Positions 9,016 to 18,091 of a stretch of DNA of 37,388 nucleotides are shown here, piece after piece. Below the pieces are notes generated by a model. It did no database searches, had not been told where the DNA came from, and worked only from the letters and a program-made list of their open reading frames with translations. This DNA is from Actinophytocola sp. GTDB lineage: Bacteria > Actinomycetota > Actinomycetes > Mycobacteriales > Pseudonocardiaceae. The first letter of the stretch is position 1, and every line of letters begins with the position of its first letter. The translations under genes were made by a program, and so were the position numbers. The DNA is taken from contig WHTY01000044.1 in NCBI GenBank assembly GCA_009377475.1, positions 1-37,388 on the forward strand, written 5' to 3'.

Positions 9016-10194
9016 TCAGTCCAGGGTGAACGGGTCGTAGGCGATCTGGTCAAGGCTGGTGCCCGCGACCAGCAGCCGCGAGATCGTCGCCTTGATCATC
9101 ATGGGCGAGCCGGACACGAGGACGTCGTGCTGCGGCCACGAGCCGCGCCTGGTGACGACCTCGGCGAGCGTGCCCTGCTCGGCACCGGGAATGCCGCCGC
9201 CGCTCTCCACGACAGGGACGACGGTGAACCAGGGATTGACCGATTCCAGGGCGCGCAGGCTGTCCAGCTCGTAGATGTCGTCGGCCGTCCTGCCGCCGAA
9301 GAACATCGTCACGTTCGGGTTCTTGCCCCAGCGCGCGAGGTCGTCGACCAGCGCGCGCAGCGGCGTGCTGCCGGTGCCGCCCGCGATCATCAGCACGTCC
9401 CTGCCTGACCCCCTGTCCACGCTCAGCCTGCCGAGTGGCGGGCCGAGGTGCCAGATGTCGCCCGGCTGGGTGTGACTGACGATGGCCCTGCTGACCCACC
9501 CGCCGTCGACGGCGCGCACGTGGAACTCCAGCGAGCCGTCCGGGCGCGGGGCGTTGGCTGGCGAGAGGTACCGCCACAGCCGGGGCCGCTGCGGGATCTC
9601 CACGCTCATGTACTGCCCCGCCCGGTAGGACACCTGCGCGTCCGGCTCGATCCGCACCAGCGCGAGGTCCCAGCTCAGCCGGTGGTGGTCGGTGACGGTG
9701 GCACTGAGCAGCGCGGGGCTCGGGTCCGACGCCGCCGCCTCCTGCATCGACCGCGCGACGATCGTGTAGCCCTCCGCCCACGCGCGTTCGACGTCCGGTG
9801 TCCACGCCTCGCGTAGTTGGTCCCGCAGGGCGGCGAGCATGGCAGTGCCGATCGCCTCGTAATGCCTGGTCTCGACGGCGAACTTGCGGTAGTCGCGGCC
9901 GAGTTGGGTCAGGAACGGCACCAGGTCGTCCGGCCGGTCGACCATCTGCACCACGCGCGCGATGGCGCGCATCAGCTTGCCCCTGCGCACCTCGACGTTG
10001 ATCGGGAACAACTCGCGGGTGTCCGGCGCGAGGGTGAACAGCAGCCCGTAGAACGTCTGCGACATCTCGGGCAGATACGGCTCCGCCAGCGCCCAGGTGT
10101 CCGAAATGAGCCGCACCATGGCGGTGACCTCAGGCGGCGCCTTGCGTACCGCTGACCCACGCGGGACAGGGCTGACGGCGTCAGGTGGGCTCAT
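9016..10194 (-). CDS. Type II flavohaemoglobin-like protein 2, Tyr at haem ligand
   Basis: 392 residues, ATG start at 10194. It is collinear with the protein at 6543-7721 along its length and clearly its paralogue. The globin domain (~15-145) keeps the B10-like Tyr49, but the proximal haem-ligand position is Tyr102 (codon TAC at 9891-9889, motif GRDYRKFA) where the paralogue has His. The FAD domain (RLWRYLSPANAP) and NAD(P) domain (IAGGTGSTPL) are intact. It may bind haem through Tyr, bind it weakly, or have become a plain flavin reductase. A terminator at 10276-10315 separates it from the upstream AGCS gene. Confidence 0.87.
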   Translation of the reverse strand: MSPPDAVSPVPRGSAVRKAPPEVTAMVRLISDTWALAEPYLPEMSQTFYGLLFTLAPDTRELFPINVEVRRGKLMRAIARVVQMVDRPDDLVPFLTQLGRDYRKFAVETRHYEAIGTAMLAALRDQLREAWTPDVERAWAEGYTIVARSMQEAAASDPSPALLSATVTDHHRLSWDLALVRIEPDAQVSYRAGQYMSVEIPQRPRLWRYLSPANAPRPDGSLEFHVRAVDGGWVSRAIVSHTQPGDIWHLGPPLGRLSVDRGSGRDVLMIAGGTGSTPLRALVDDLARWGKNPNVTMFFGGRTADDIYELDSLRALESVNPWFTVVPVVESGGGIPGAEQGTLAEVVTRRGSWPQHDVLVSGSPMMIKATISRLLVAGTSLDQIAYDPFTLD

Positions 10195-10275
10195 ATGGCT
10201 CTTACTGGACTCGGGGTAGCAAACTCAGGACACGCCTGGGTCGCAGGCAGCGTAGCCGTAACCCTAGCCCCAAAC

Positions 10276-10315
10276 ACGAGTGATCCCGCCCGTTTCACCG
10301 GGCGGGATCACTCGT
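10276..10315 (-). terminator. Intrinsic-type hairpin after the AGCS gene
   Basis: Perfect 17-bp stem (10276-10292 with 10299-10315; arm ACGAGTGATCCCGCCCG) and a 6-base loop. It lies 45 bases beyond the AGCS stop and ahead of flavohaemoglobin 2. A T-rich stretch follows on the minus strand. Confidence 0.8.
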
Positions 10316-10359
10316 CTTGCCCAATCAGCTAACTTGATCGACTTACTGTCGCGGTCAGG

Positions 10360-11976
10360 TCAGACCTTTTCCACTTCCTGGATCTCGCCGGAGTCCAGCT
10401 TGCCCATGAAGTGCCGCAGCTCCCGCTTGACAACCGGCGCGAGCAGGTAGAGCCCGATCACGTTGAACAGCGCGAGCAGGAACATCACCGCGTCGGTGAA
10501 CGCGAGCACGTCGCCGAACTGCACGACGGAGCCGACGATGATGAACGCGCAGAACACCAACCGGTACGCGTTCTCACTGGTGTTGCTCTTGCCGAACAGG
10601 AACGTCCACGCCTTCTGGCCGTAGTACGCCCAGGTGATCATCGTGGAGATCGCGAACAGCAGCACCGCGATGGCCAGCACGTACTGGAAGCCGGGCAGCG
10701 CCGTCTCGAACGCACTCGACGTCACCTCGACACCGGGGATGTCCGGCGCTTCCTCACCCCTGAGGTCGGCGTTGACGAGCGCTTCCTTCGAGTCGTTCCA
10801 GTACTGGCTGCTGGCGATGGTGATCGTCAGCGCCGTCATGGTGCAGACGACGACGGTGTCGATGAACGGCTCGAGCAGCGCGACGAGCCCCTCTGTCGCC
10901 GGGTACTTCGTCCTGACCGCAGAGTGCGCGATCGGCGCGGAACCGAGACCGGCCTCGTTGGAGAACGTCGCACGTCGCAGACCCTGGATGATCGCACCGA
11001 TCACACCACCGACGACACCCTCACCCGTGAACGCGCCAGAGAGGATCTGGCCGATCGCGGACGGCACCTCAGGGATGTTGAAGAGGATGACGATCAGGCA
11101 GGCGATGATGTAGATGATCGCCATCGACGGCACGAGACGGCTGGTCACCCGACCGATCGACTTGATGCCGCCCCAGATCACCGCACCGACGATGATCGCG
11201 AGGATGATGCCGAAAGCGAGGCCAGCGCCGTCGTTGGTGAGCGGGCTGTCCTCGCCACCGGTGACGCGGCGCAGCTGCGCCATCGACTGGTTGGCCTGGA
11301 ACATGTTGCCGCCACCGATGCCGAACAGCAGGATGCCGACGGCGACCAGCCCCGCGAGGCCGGTGCCGAGGATCTTGCCCGCGTTGCCCGGAATGCGCTC
11401 GGCGAACCCCTTGCGCAGATAGTGCATCGGCCCGCCAGAGACGGTGCCGTCCTCGTGGATCTCCCGGTACTTCACACCGAGGGTGCATTCCACGAACTTG
11501 GTCACCATGCCGAGCAGGCCGACCAGGACCATCCAGAAGGTGGCGCCCGCGCCACCGATGGTGACGGCAACACCAACACCCGCGATGTTGCCGAGGCCAA
11601 CGGTGCCGGAAAGCGCCGAGGACAACGCCTGGAAATGGCTGATCTCGCCCGGTTCGTCGTCGCGGGTGTACTTGCCCCGCACGACTTCCGTGGCGAGCTT
11701 GAACGCGCGGAACTGGATGAAGCCGAAGTAGAAGCTGAAGATCAGCCCCGCGACGACGAGCCAGCCGACGATCCATGGAAAGGTCGTCCCGAAGAACGGG
11801 AGCTCGTAGAAGACGAAGTTGCCCAGTCCCTCCGCGACGGGCGCGAAGACACTGTCGATCGTCTCCTCGACGTTACGCAATAACTCACTCTGGGCACCCT
11901 CGACGTCCTCCTGCGCGAGGACGGACGGAGCCCCATCCGAGTGACTCGTGATCACTGAGTGTGTGCTTGTAGGCAT
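10360..11976 (-). CDS. Alanine/glycine:cation symporter, AGCS family
   Basis: 538 residues, ATG start at 11976. After a ~50-residue cytoplasmic N-terminus there are about 11 hydrophobic helices. AGCS features are visible: the SALSGTVGLGNIAGVGVAV segment (~120-140), GGPMHYL (~182), and the RRATFSNEAGLGSAPIAHSA signature (~335-355). Family members import alanine, glycine or related small amino acids with Na+ or H+. The gene is divergent from clpB and is followed by a strong hairpin terminator, so it is probably monocistronic. Confidence 0.93.
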   Translation of the reverse strand: MPTSTHSVITSHSDGAPSVLAQEDVEGAQSELLRNVEETIDSVFAPVAEGLGNFVFYELPFFGTTFPWIVGWLVVAGLIFSFYFGFIQFRAFKLATEVVRGKYTRDDEPGEISHFQALSSALSGTVGLGNIAGVGVAVTIGGAGATFWMVLVGLLGMVTKFVECTLGVKYREIHEDGTVSGGPMHYLRKGFAERIPGNAGKILGTGLAGLVAVGILLFGIGGGNMFQANQSMAQLRRVTGGEDSPLTNDGAGLAFGIILAIIVGAVIWGGIKSIGRVTSRLVPSMAIIYIIACLIVILFNIPEVPSAIGQILSGAFTGEGVVGGVIGAIIQGLRRATFSNEAGLGSAPIAHSAVRTKYPATEGLVALLEPFIDTVVVCTMTALTITIASSQYWNDSKEALVNADLRGEEAPDIPGVEVTSSAFETALPGFQYVLAIAVLLFAISTMITWAYYGQKAWTFLFGKSNTSENAYRLVFCAFIIVGSVVQFGDVLAFTDAVMFLLALFNVIGLYLLAPVVKRELRHFMGKLDSGEIQEVEKV

Positions 11977-12095
11977 GGACAGAAAGTTGACCCCAAGATC
12001 GGTTGCGGCACAAGCCCCAGTTTCCCCTGAGAGCGAAATGCGCCCTTTGGTCGCAATGGGGCATAGCTCCCTTAGCCGGAACCTGCCACGATAAA

Positions 12096-12116
12096 GTTGA
12101 GCGGAACAAGCTCAAC
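12096..12116 (+). promoter_or_regulatory. HAIR element (HspR operator) of clpB
   Basis: GTTGAGC at 12096-12102, spacer GGAACAA, GCTCAAC at 12110-12116: a perfect inverted repeat with the 7-base HAIR spacer. Symmetry extends to ten bases per arm (AAAGTTGAGC from 12093). Confidence 0.88.
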
Positions 12117-12128
12117 TTTCCTGACGTT
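12103..12128 (+). promoter_or_regulatory. SigH/SigR-like promoter of clpB, -35 inside the HAIR
   Basis: GGAACA at 12103-12108, 16 bases, CGTT at 12125-12128, matching the SigH consensus. The -35 element is the spacer of the HAIR repeat, so HspR binding should directly block this sigma factor. Transcription would start near 12135, about 80 bases upstream of the start codon. Confidence 0.65.
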
Positions 12129-12214
12129 GTTTCTAGCGAGACCAACTCACCAGCGAGGACACCGACCATGGTGCACTCTCGTCACGGCAGCTACCACGAG
12201 GAAACGGGCAAGGG

Positions 12215-14815
12215 ATGGACGCTTTCAACCCGACAACCAAGACGCAGCAGGCCATCTCCTCCGCGGCGCAGGCGGCGACGGTGGCGGGCAACCCCGACGT
12301 GACATCGGCACACCTGCTCGGCGCGCTGCTGGCGCAGGGCGACGGCATCGCCGGGCCGTTGCTCACCGCCGTCGGGGCCGACCCGGAGCAGGTGCACACC
12401 GAGCTGGAGCCGATCACGCGGTCGCTGCCGACCGCGACCGGCGCCACCGTGGCGACGCCGCAGTTCGACGCGCAGGCGCTCAAGGCGTTGACCAAGGCGC
12501 AGCAGCTCGCCACCGAACTGGGGGACGAGTACGTCTCGACCGAACATCTGCTCGTCGGGCTCGCCTCGGAGGGCGGTCAGGTCGCTGACCTGCTCAAACG
12601 GCACAACGCGACGCCGGATGCGCTACGGGAGTCGTTCACCACGGTGCGCGGGTCCGCGCGGGTGACGAGCCCAGATCCCGAGGGCACCTACCAGGCGTTG
12701 GAGAAGTACGGCGTCGACCTGACCGAGCGGGCTCGCAAGGGCGACCTCGACCCGGTCATCGGCCGGGACACCGAGATCCGGCGCGTCGTCCAGGTGCTGT
12801 CGCGGCGCACCAAGAACAACCCGGTGCTGATCGGCGAGCCCGGTGTCGGCAAGACCGCGATCGTCGAGGGGCTGGCGCAGCGCATCGTGGCCGGGGACGT
12901 CCCGGAGTCGCTGCGGGGCAAGCGCGTCGTGGCCCTCGACCTCGGCTCGATGGTCGCGGGCGCGAAGTACCGGGGCGAGTTCGAGGAACGCCTCAAGGCG
13001 GTGCTCAAGGAGATCACCGATTCGGCTGGCCAGGTCATCACCTTTATTGATGAACTGCACACCGTGGTGGGCGCAGGCGGCGCTGAAGGAGCCATGGATG
13101 CCAGCAACATGATCAAGCCGCTGCTGGCGCGCGGTGAGCTGCGCATGGTCGGCGCGACCACGCTTGACGAGTACCGCAAGCACATCGAGAAGGACGCCGC
13201 GCTGGAGCGCCGGTTCCAGCAGGTGCTGGTCGGCGAGCCGTCCGCGGAGGACACCATCGGCATCCTGCGAGGGCTCAAAGAGCGCTACGAGGTGCACCAC
13301 GGTGTCCGGATCACCGACGCGGCGCTGGTCGCGGCTGCCACGCTGTCCGACCGCTACATCACGGCGCGGTTCCTGCCGGACAAGGCGATCGACCTCGTCG
13401 ACGAGGCGGCGTCCCGGCTGCGCATGGAGATCGACTCCCGGCCGGTCGAGATCGATGAAGTGGAGCGCGCGGTGCGTCGTCTCGAGATCGAGGAGAAGGC
13501 GCTGGAGAAGGAGAGCGACCCGGCGTCGGTCGAGCGACTGGCGGCGTTGCGCGGTGAACTGGCGGATCGTAAGGACGCATTGGCGGTGCTTACGACGCGA
13601 TGGCAGAACGAGAAGGGCTCCATCGACAAGATCCGCGACCTCAAGGAGCAGCTGGAGCAGCTGCGGGGCGAGGCGGAGCGGGCAGAGCGCGACGCCGACC
13701 TCGGCAGGGCCGCCGAGCTGCGGTACGGCAAGATCCCCGCGCTGGAGAAGGAGCTGGCGGCGGCAGCGCAGGACAGCGCGGCGTCCGCGCCGAACCAGCA
13801 GGTGATGCTCAAGGAAGAGGTCGGGGCTGACGACGTCGCCGACGTCGTCAGCGCGTGGACCGGCATCCCGGCTGGCAGGCTGCTGGAGGGCGAGACCGGC
13901 AAGCTGCTACGGATGGAAGAGGAGCTGGGCGGGCGGGTCGTCGGGCAGTCGGAGGCGGTCACGGCGGTGTCCGACGCGGTGCGCAGGGCGCGCGCCGGAG
14001 TGGCCGACCCCGACCGGCCGACCGGATCGTTCCTGTTCCTCGGCCCGACCGGCGTTGGCAAGACGGAGCTGGCGAAGGCGCTCGCGGAGTTCCTGTTCGA
14101 CGACGAGCGCGCCATGATGCGCATCGACATGAGCGAGTACTCCGAGAAGCACTCGGTGGCGCGTTTGGTCGGCGCGCCGCCCGGCTACGTCGGTTACGAC
14201 CAGGGCGGACAGCTCACCGAGGCGGTGCGGCGCAGGCCGTACACCGTGGTGCTGCTCGACGAGGTGGAGAAGGCGCACCAGGACGTCTTCGACGTGCTGT
14301 TGCAGGTGCTCGACGACGGTCGCCTCACCGACGGCCAGGGCCGGACGGTGGACTTCCGCAACACCATCCTGATCCTGACGTCGAACCTCGGCTCGCAGGC
14401 GATCGCGGACCCCTCGTTGGAGGAAGCGCAGCGGTCCGATGCGGTGTTGTCGGTGGTGCGACAGCACTTCAAGCCGGAGTTCCTGAACCGGCTGGACGAC
14501 ATCGTCGTGTTCCACTCGCTCGGCACCGAGCAGTTGACGGCCATTGTGGACATCCAGGTGGCCAGGCTCGCGGAGCGGCTGGCGCAGCGGCGGCTCACCC
14601 TCGACGTCTCGGACGCCGCGCGGGAATGGCTGGCCGTGAACGGGTTCGACCCGATCTACGGCGCACGTCCGCTGCGGCGGCTGGTGCAGTCGGCGATCGG
14701 CGACCAGCTGGCGAAGTCCCTGCTGTCCGGGGAGATCCGCGACGGCGACACGGTGCGCGTCGACGTCTCCGAGGCCGGTGCCGCCGCCGACACGCTGTCG
14801 GTGTCGCGCGGCTGA
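12215..14815 (+). CDS. clpB: ATP-dependent chaperone/disaggregase ClpB
   Basis: 866 residues, typical length. Clp-N repeats occupy ~5-145. The first AAA+ domain has Walker [10 protein letters not shown] (~207) and Walker [14 protein letters not shown] (~280). The middle coiled-coil domain (~410-525) separates ClpB from ClpA/ClpC. The second AAA+ domain has [20 protein letters not shown] (~608) and [11 protein letters not shown] (~680). The C-terminal D2-small domain is present. ClpB hexamers pull polypeptides out of aggregates together with DnaK, DnaJ and GrpE. A possible upstream ATG at 12169 is out of frame; 12215 fits the conserved N-terminus. Control by both HspR and a SigH-like promoter is predicted. 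Confidence 0.98.
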   Translation: MDAFNPTTKTQQAISSAAQAATVAGNPDVTSAHLLGALLAQGDGIAGPLLTAVGADPEQVHTELEPITRSLPTATGATVATPQFDAQALKALTKAQQLATELGDEYVSTEHLLVGLASEGGQVADLLKRHNATPDALRESFTTVRGSARVTSPDPEGTYQALEKYGVDLTERARKGDLDPVIGRDTEIRRVVQVLSRRTKNNPVLIGEPGVGKTAIVEGLAQRIVAGDVPESLRGKRVVALDLGSMVAGAKYRGEFEERLKAVLKEITDSAGQVITFIDELHTVVGAGGAEGAMDASNMIKPLLARGELRMVGATTLDEYRKHIEKDAALERRFQQVLVGEPSAEDTIGILRGLKERYEVHHGVRITDAALVAAATLSDRYITARFLPDKAIDLVDEAASRLRMEIDSRPVEIDEVERAVRRLEIEEKALEKESDPASVERLAALRGELADRKDALAVLTTRWQNEKGSIDKIRDLKEQLEQLRGEAERAERDADLGRAAELRYGKIPALEKELAAAAQDSAASAPNQQVMLKEEVGADDVADVVSAWTGIPAGRLLEGETGKLLRMEEELGGRVVGQSEAVTAVSDAVRRARAGVADPDRPTGSFLFLGPTGVGKTELAKALAEFLFDDERAMMRIDMSEYSEKHSVARLVGAPPGYVGYDQGGQLTEAVRRRPYTVVLLDEVEKAHQDVFDVLLQVLDDGRLTDGQGRTVDFRNTILILTSNLGSQAIADPSLEEAQRSDAVLSVVRQHFKPEFLNRLDDIVVFHSLGTEQLTAIVDIQVARLAERLAQRRLTLDVSDAAREWLAVNGFDPIYGARPLRRLVQSAIGDQLAKSLLSGEIRDGDTVRVDVSEAGAAADTLSVSRG

Positions 14816-14855
14816 GACGGGGACTCGGCGGCACGGGGCCCACCGGCCTGCCACG

Positions 14856-14873
14856 GCCGGGGCACGCCCCGGC
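14856..14873 (+). terminator. GC-rich hairpin after clpB
   Basis: Self-complementary arms GCCGGGGC and GCCCCGGC with only two bases between. It lies 41 bases after the clpB stop and has no T tract, so it is a weak candidate terminator. Confidence 0.35.
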
Positions 14874-14904
14874 GCGGTTGACGTCACAACGCGGTCGCAG
14901 ACGA

Positions 14905-14910
14905 TAGGGT
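14905..14910 (+). promoter_or_regulatory. -10 element for leaderless start at 14918
   Basis: TAGGGT ends 7 bases before the GTG at 14918, the spacing expected if transcription starts at the start codon. This favours 14918 over the upstream GTG at 14909, which would overlap the -10. Confidence 0.5.
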
Positions 14911-14917
14911 GTCCGAC

Positions 14918-15646
14918 GTGGGTATACCGGCGTGGATGTGGTTTCTCATCGCCTTCATCGCCCTGGTGACGGGGCTGGCGCTGCTCGCGGTCGACCGCGC
15001 CCGCGAAGGCTCGCGCAACCGGGAACGGCTGCGCTGGGCCGACCTGCGCGGCTGGCAGTTCGCCGAGGAAGACGCCCGGATGGTCAGCCACTGGACCGAA
15101 GGCGCGATGGGCTACTACCGGGCGGAGGCCGCCGTCAACGTCGTCGCTGGCACGACGTTCACCAGCGAGGGCCGCCGCTCGGTGTACGTGTTCGACATCG
15201 AGGCCAACCGGCAGATCCCGGCGTCGGTGGTCGCGGTGCGCTGCGGCAAGGCGTTCCCGGTGCTGCTGGAGCTGTGGCTGGCGAGCGTACCGTTCCAACG
15301 ATCCGAAATGCCCGATCTGCTCGGCCCTGCTGGCCAGCGCTACGCCTTCACTGACGACGTCGAGGCGGCACGGGCGGTGATCTCGCAGCTGCTCATCGAG
15401 TCCGCCGATGAGCTCGGCGGTGACGTCAGCGTGGTGTGGATGGAGCACGACTGGGTACTCGCCGCCGTGTCGCCGAACGCCGGTCCGTCCCGTTTGGAGC
15501 GACTGCTGCGTGACGTCGGGGAGATCGCGGACATCATCGATCCGGCCGAAGAGGATGAAGGCGGCAAGCACACCTGGCAGGACCCGCCCGAAGGTGTCCG
15601 CCACGTCGACCACATGCATGAGAAGCCGCACGGCGACATAGGCTGA
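14918..15646 (+). CDS. Membrane-anchored protein, Rv0383c type
   Basis: 242 residues from GTG 14918 (245 from GTG 14909). One N-terminal transmembrane helix ([20 protein letters not shown]) is followed by a cytoplasmic domain with no enzyme motif I recognise. The tail is acidic and His-rich ([12 protein letters not shown]). Conserved proteins of this kind lie next to clpB in mycobacteria (Rv0383c), which supports orthology but gives no function. It begins about 100 bases after clpB with its own probable promoter and is followed by the SDR gene. Confidence 0.8.
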   Translation: MGIPAWMWFLIAFIALVTGLALLAVDRAREGSRNRERLRWADLRGWQFAEEDARMVSHWTEGAMGYYRAEAAVNVVAGTTFTSEGRRSVYVFDIEANRQIPASVVAVRCGKAFPVLLELWLASVPFQRSEMPDLLGPAGQRYAFTDDVEAARAVISQLLIESADELGGDVSVVWMEHDWVLAAVSPNAGPSRLERLLRDVGEIADIIDPAEEDEGGKHTWQDPPEGVRHVDHMHEKPHGDIG

Positions 15647-15684
15647 CTGAGCACTGCTTGCAGGTCCGAAGCATTGGAGACCGC

Positions 15685-16458
15685 ATGCCGACCGCCTTGA
15701 TCACGGGCGCGACGGCGGGGATCGGCGCGGAGTTCGCCCGCCAACTCGCCGCGCGGGGACACGACCTTATCGCCGTCGCCCGCAACGTCGACCGGCTGCA
15801 GACGCTGGACGACGCGCTGTCCTCGCGGCACGGCATCGACGTCGAGGTGCTGCCAGCCGACCTGTCCGATGCCGAACAGCGACGGTCCGTCGAGGAGGTC
15901 CTCCGCACGCGGCCGGTCGACGTCCTGGTGAACAACGCGGGCTTCGGGCTCAACGGCAGATTCACCGAGACAGGTGTGGACAGGTTGCAGTCGCAGCTTG
16001 ACGTCAACGTCGCGAGCGTGCTCCGGCTCACCCACGCCGCGCTGCCGGGCATGGTCGAGCGCGGCAGCGGATCGGTGGTCAACGTCTCAAGCGTGGCCGG
16101 GTTCTTCCCTGGCACGGGCGCCGCCTACGGCGCGACGAAGGCGTGGGTCACCGCGTTCACCGAAGGCATGTCGGCGTCGCTGACCGGCACCGGAGTCCGG
16201 ATGCTCGCACTCTGTCCCGGCTTCACCCGGACGGAGTTCCACGCCCGATCCAGTGACGACACCGCGGGCATCCCGGACGCGCTCTGGCTGGACGCCGAGC
16301 GGGTCGTGCGCGACTGCCTGCACGACTTGGCACGCGGTAAGACCATCTCGATTCCCGGCAAGCGCTGGCAGGCCATCGTGGGTGTTGGTAAAGCGTTACC
16401 GCCGCCGGTGCTGCGCGCACTGACCGGTAAACTCGCTGCTCGACGTAACCGCACTTGA
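15685..16458 (+). CDS. Short-chain dehydrogenase/reductase (SDR)
   Basis: 257 residues from the ATG at 15685, with GGAGA about 5 bases upstream. It is a classical SDR: cofactor motif TGATAGIG at ~8-15, NNAG at ~81, and a catalytic Ser (NVSSVAG) with YGATK as the active-site Tyr and Lys. The family reduces or oxidises carbonyl/hydroxyl groups with NAD(P)(H); the substrate cannot be read from sequence. It precedes pyrE by 21 bases and is probably co-transcribed with it. Confidence 0.9.
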   Translation: MPTALITGATAGIGAEFARQLAARGHDLIAVARNVDRLQTLDDALSSRHGIDVEVLPADLSDAEQRRSVEEVLRTRPVDVLVNNAGFGLNGRFTETGVDRLQSQLDVNVASVLRLTHAALPGMVERGSGSVVNVSSVAGFFPGTGAAYGATKAWVTAFTEGMSASLTGTGVRMLALCPGFTRTEFHARSSDDTAGIPDALWLDAERVVRDCLHDLARGKTISIPGKRWQAIVGVGKALPPPVLRALTGKLAARRNRT

Positions 16459-16479
16459 TCGGATAGAGAGGCCACCCGC

Positions 16480-17058
16480 GTGGTAAACGCTCCGGAATCA
16501 CGAAGTGCGATCGACCTCGCGGCCAAGACCGAACTGGCTCGCCTCGTCACCGAGCTCGCCGTCGTCAAGGGCAAGGTCACGCTGTCGTCCGGTGCCGAGG
16601 CCGACTACTACATCGACATGCGGCGGGCGACGCTGCACCACGCCGCCGCGCCGTTGATCGGCACGTTGCTGCGACAGCTCACGTCCGATTGGGACTACGT
16701 GGCCGCTGGCGGGCTCACCCTCGGCGCGGACCCGGTCGCCTGCGCGATGATGCACTCGGCCGCCGCCGACGGCGTTGTGCTGGACGCCTTCGTGGTGCGG
16801 AAGACGGCCAAGACCCACGGCATGCAGCGCCGCATCGAGGGCATCGAGGTGTCAGGGCAGCAGGTGCTCGCCGTCGAGGACACCTCGACGACAGGGGGCA
16901 GCGTGCTCACCGCCGTCGACGCGCTGGAAGCGGCGGGCGCGTCGGTCGTCGGCGTCGCCACCATCGTCGACCGCGACACCGGGGCGCGCGAGGCCATCGA
17001 GGCGCACGGCCTGCCGTATCGGGCGCTGCTCGGCCTCGACGACCTCGGGCTGTCCTGA
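16480..17058 (+). CDS. pyrE: Orotate phosphoribosyltransferase
   Basis: 192 residues, GTG start. It has the type I PRTase loop VLAVEDTSTTGGSVLTAVDA (~128-147), where acidic residues bind PRPP-Mg. The KGKVTLSSGAEADYYIDMR segment near the N-terminus is the orotate-binding pattern. It converts orotate and PRPP to OMP in pyrimidine synthesis. As in mycobacteria, it lies apart from the main pyr operon, near clpB. Confidence 0.94.
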   Translation: MVNAPESRSAIDLAAKTELARLVTELAVVKGKVTLSSGAEADYYIDMRRATLHHAAAPLIGTLLRQLTSDWDYVAAGGLTLGADPVACAMMHSAAADGVVLDAFVVRKTAKTHGMQRRIEGIEVSGQQVLAVEDTSTTGGSVLTAVDALEAAGASVVGVATIVDRDTGAREAIEAHGLPYRALLGLDDLGLS

Positions 17059-17062
17059 GCCG

Positions 17063-17737
17063 GTGTCGGACAACGCTGGGCCTACTGGCTCGGACGAGGC
17101 TGGCCCTACCGAGTGGACGCGCCCTGACGAGGTCGGCGTCGGGCCGTGGCGGGGCGAGTGGCCCACCGACGAGCGTTACGACCCCGAGCTGTTGGCACAC
17201 GGCGACCGCCGCAACGTCGTCGACCCGTACCGCTACTGGCGGCGCGAAGCCATCGTGTCCGATGTGGACCGCAGGCGGCACCCGTTCCACGTCGCGATCG
17301 AGAACTTCCAGCACGATCACAACATCGGCACCGTCGTCCGCACCGCGAACGCCTTCGCGGCGGCCGCGGTGCACATCGTCGGCAAGCGGCGGTGGAACCG
17401 GCGCGGCGCGATGGTGACCGACCGCTACCAGCACCTGCACCACCACCCGGACGTCGCTGGCCTGGTGGACTTCGCCCGGTCGGAGGGGCTGACGCTGGTC
17501 GCGGTGGACAACACGCACGGCTCGCACCGCATCGAGACGGCGGCGCTGCCGCGTCGCTGCGTGTTGCTGTTCGGCCAGGAGGGGCCGGGACTGTCCGCCG
17601 AGGCGCGCGAAGCCGCCGATTTGTCGGTGTCCATCGCGCAGTTCGGCTCGACCCGCTCGATCAACGCGGGCGTCGCGGCCGGCATCGTGATGCACGCCTG
17701 GGTCAGCCAGCACGCCGACCTGTCCCGCGCCTGGTAA
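17063..17737 (+). CDS. TrmH/SpoU-family RNA 2'-O-methyltransferase
   Basis: 224 residues from the GTG at 17063, four bases after the pyrE stop, so coupling is likely. The first ~70 residues are a charged extension. The SPOUT catalytic domain has motif 1 NIGTVVRTANAF, motif 2 LLFGQEGPGLS and motif 3 SIAQFGSTRSINAGVAAGI, which form the knotted SAM site. Ser replaces the more usual Leu or Met in part of motif 3. It is the Rv0380c type; the rRNA or tRNA target is unknown. The repeat element at 17739 starts directly after its stop. Confidence 0.9.
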   Translation: MSDNAGPTGSDEAGPTEWTRPDEVGVGPWRGEWPTDERYDPELLAHGDRRNVVDPYRYWRREAIVSDVDRRRHPFHVAIENFQHDHNIGTVVRTANAFAAAAVHIVGKRRWNRRGAMVTDRYQHLHHHPDVAGLVDFARSEGLTLVAVDNTHGSHRIETAALPRRCVLLFGQEGPGLSAEAREAADLSVSIAQFGSTRSINAGVAAGIVMHAWVSQHADLSRAW

Positions 17738-17738
17738 C

Positions 17739-17882
17739 CCGCGAGTCTCACCTTATTCCGCGCGAGTCTCACCCTGCCTGGCCTGAGTTTCACCGGTACC
17801 GCGCGAGTCGCGACTTCTGATGCCGCGAGTCCCACGGTCCAGTAACCCGAGTTCTGGCTTACAGGGCCGCGAGTTCTGGCTT
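17739..17882 (+). repeat. Type A element 1: seven units, 21-22-bp period
   Basis: GAGT cores at 17743, 17764, 17785, 17805, 17827, 17849 and 17871 (steps 21, 21, 20, 22, 22, 22). Early units read GCGAGTCTCACC; late units read CGAGTTCTGGC. The unit order matches the element at 35525. It begins two bases after the methyltransferase stop and points away from that gene. Confidence 0.8.
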
Positions 17883-17906
17883 CTGGTGCGGTACGTTCGC
17901 ACCAGA
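17882..17906. repeat. Hairpin at the junction of two facing type A elements
   Basis: CTGGTGCG (17883-17890) and CGCACCAG (17898-17905) are perfect complements with a 7-base loop; one further T-A pair closes the ends. It sits where the facing elements meet and could end transcription from both sides. Confidence 0.6.
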
Positions 17907-18080
17907 GCACCACAACGCGGAACTCACCGCCCCGGAAGTCAGAACACACCTGGCCGCAAGTCGGGACTCACGGCACCAGAGCGAGGGACTCGCGCACCCA
18001 TACGGTGCAACTCGCGGCGGATACGGTGCAACTCGGCGCGATTACGGTGAGACTCGCGCCGAATAGGGTGAGACTCGCGG
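17907..18080 (-). repeat. Type A element 2, inverted
   Basis: Read on the minus strand it starts 12 bases after the oxidoreductase stop. Complementary ACTC cores lie at 18073, 18052, 18031, 18010, 17988, 17966, 17944 (ACAC variant) and 17922 (steps 21, 21, 21, 22, 22, 22, 22). Early units again carry TCTCACC or TTGCACC, and late units TTCTG or TTCCG. Confidence 0.8.
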
Positions 18081-18091
18081 ATGGTGGGGCG

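Noticed and set aside
11977..12092. Glycine riboswitch upstream of the AGCS gene
   Set aside because: I could not find the paired tandem aptamer pattern or conserved core; only ordinary promoter sequence is visible.
13907..15631. 574-residue reading frame opposite clpB and the following gene
   Set aside because: Antisense shadow spanning two real genes, rich in His/Arg/Gln repeats.
17820..18050. Small proteins reading through the type A elements (RESHLIPRESHPAWPE-like), also at 35521-35724
   Set aside because: The 21-base period keeps frames open and creates look-alike peptides; there is no start signal and they lie in repeat DNA.
17738..18091. CRISPR array
   Set aside because: Units are 21-22 bases, degenerate and contiguous without unique spacers, the halves are inverted, and no cas gene is present.
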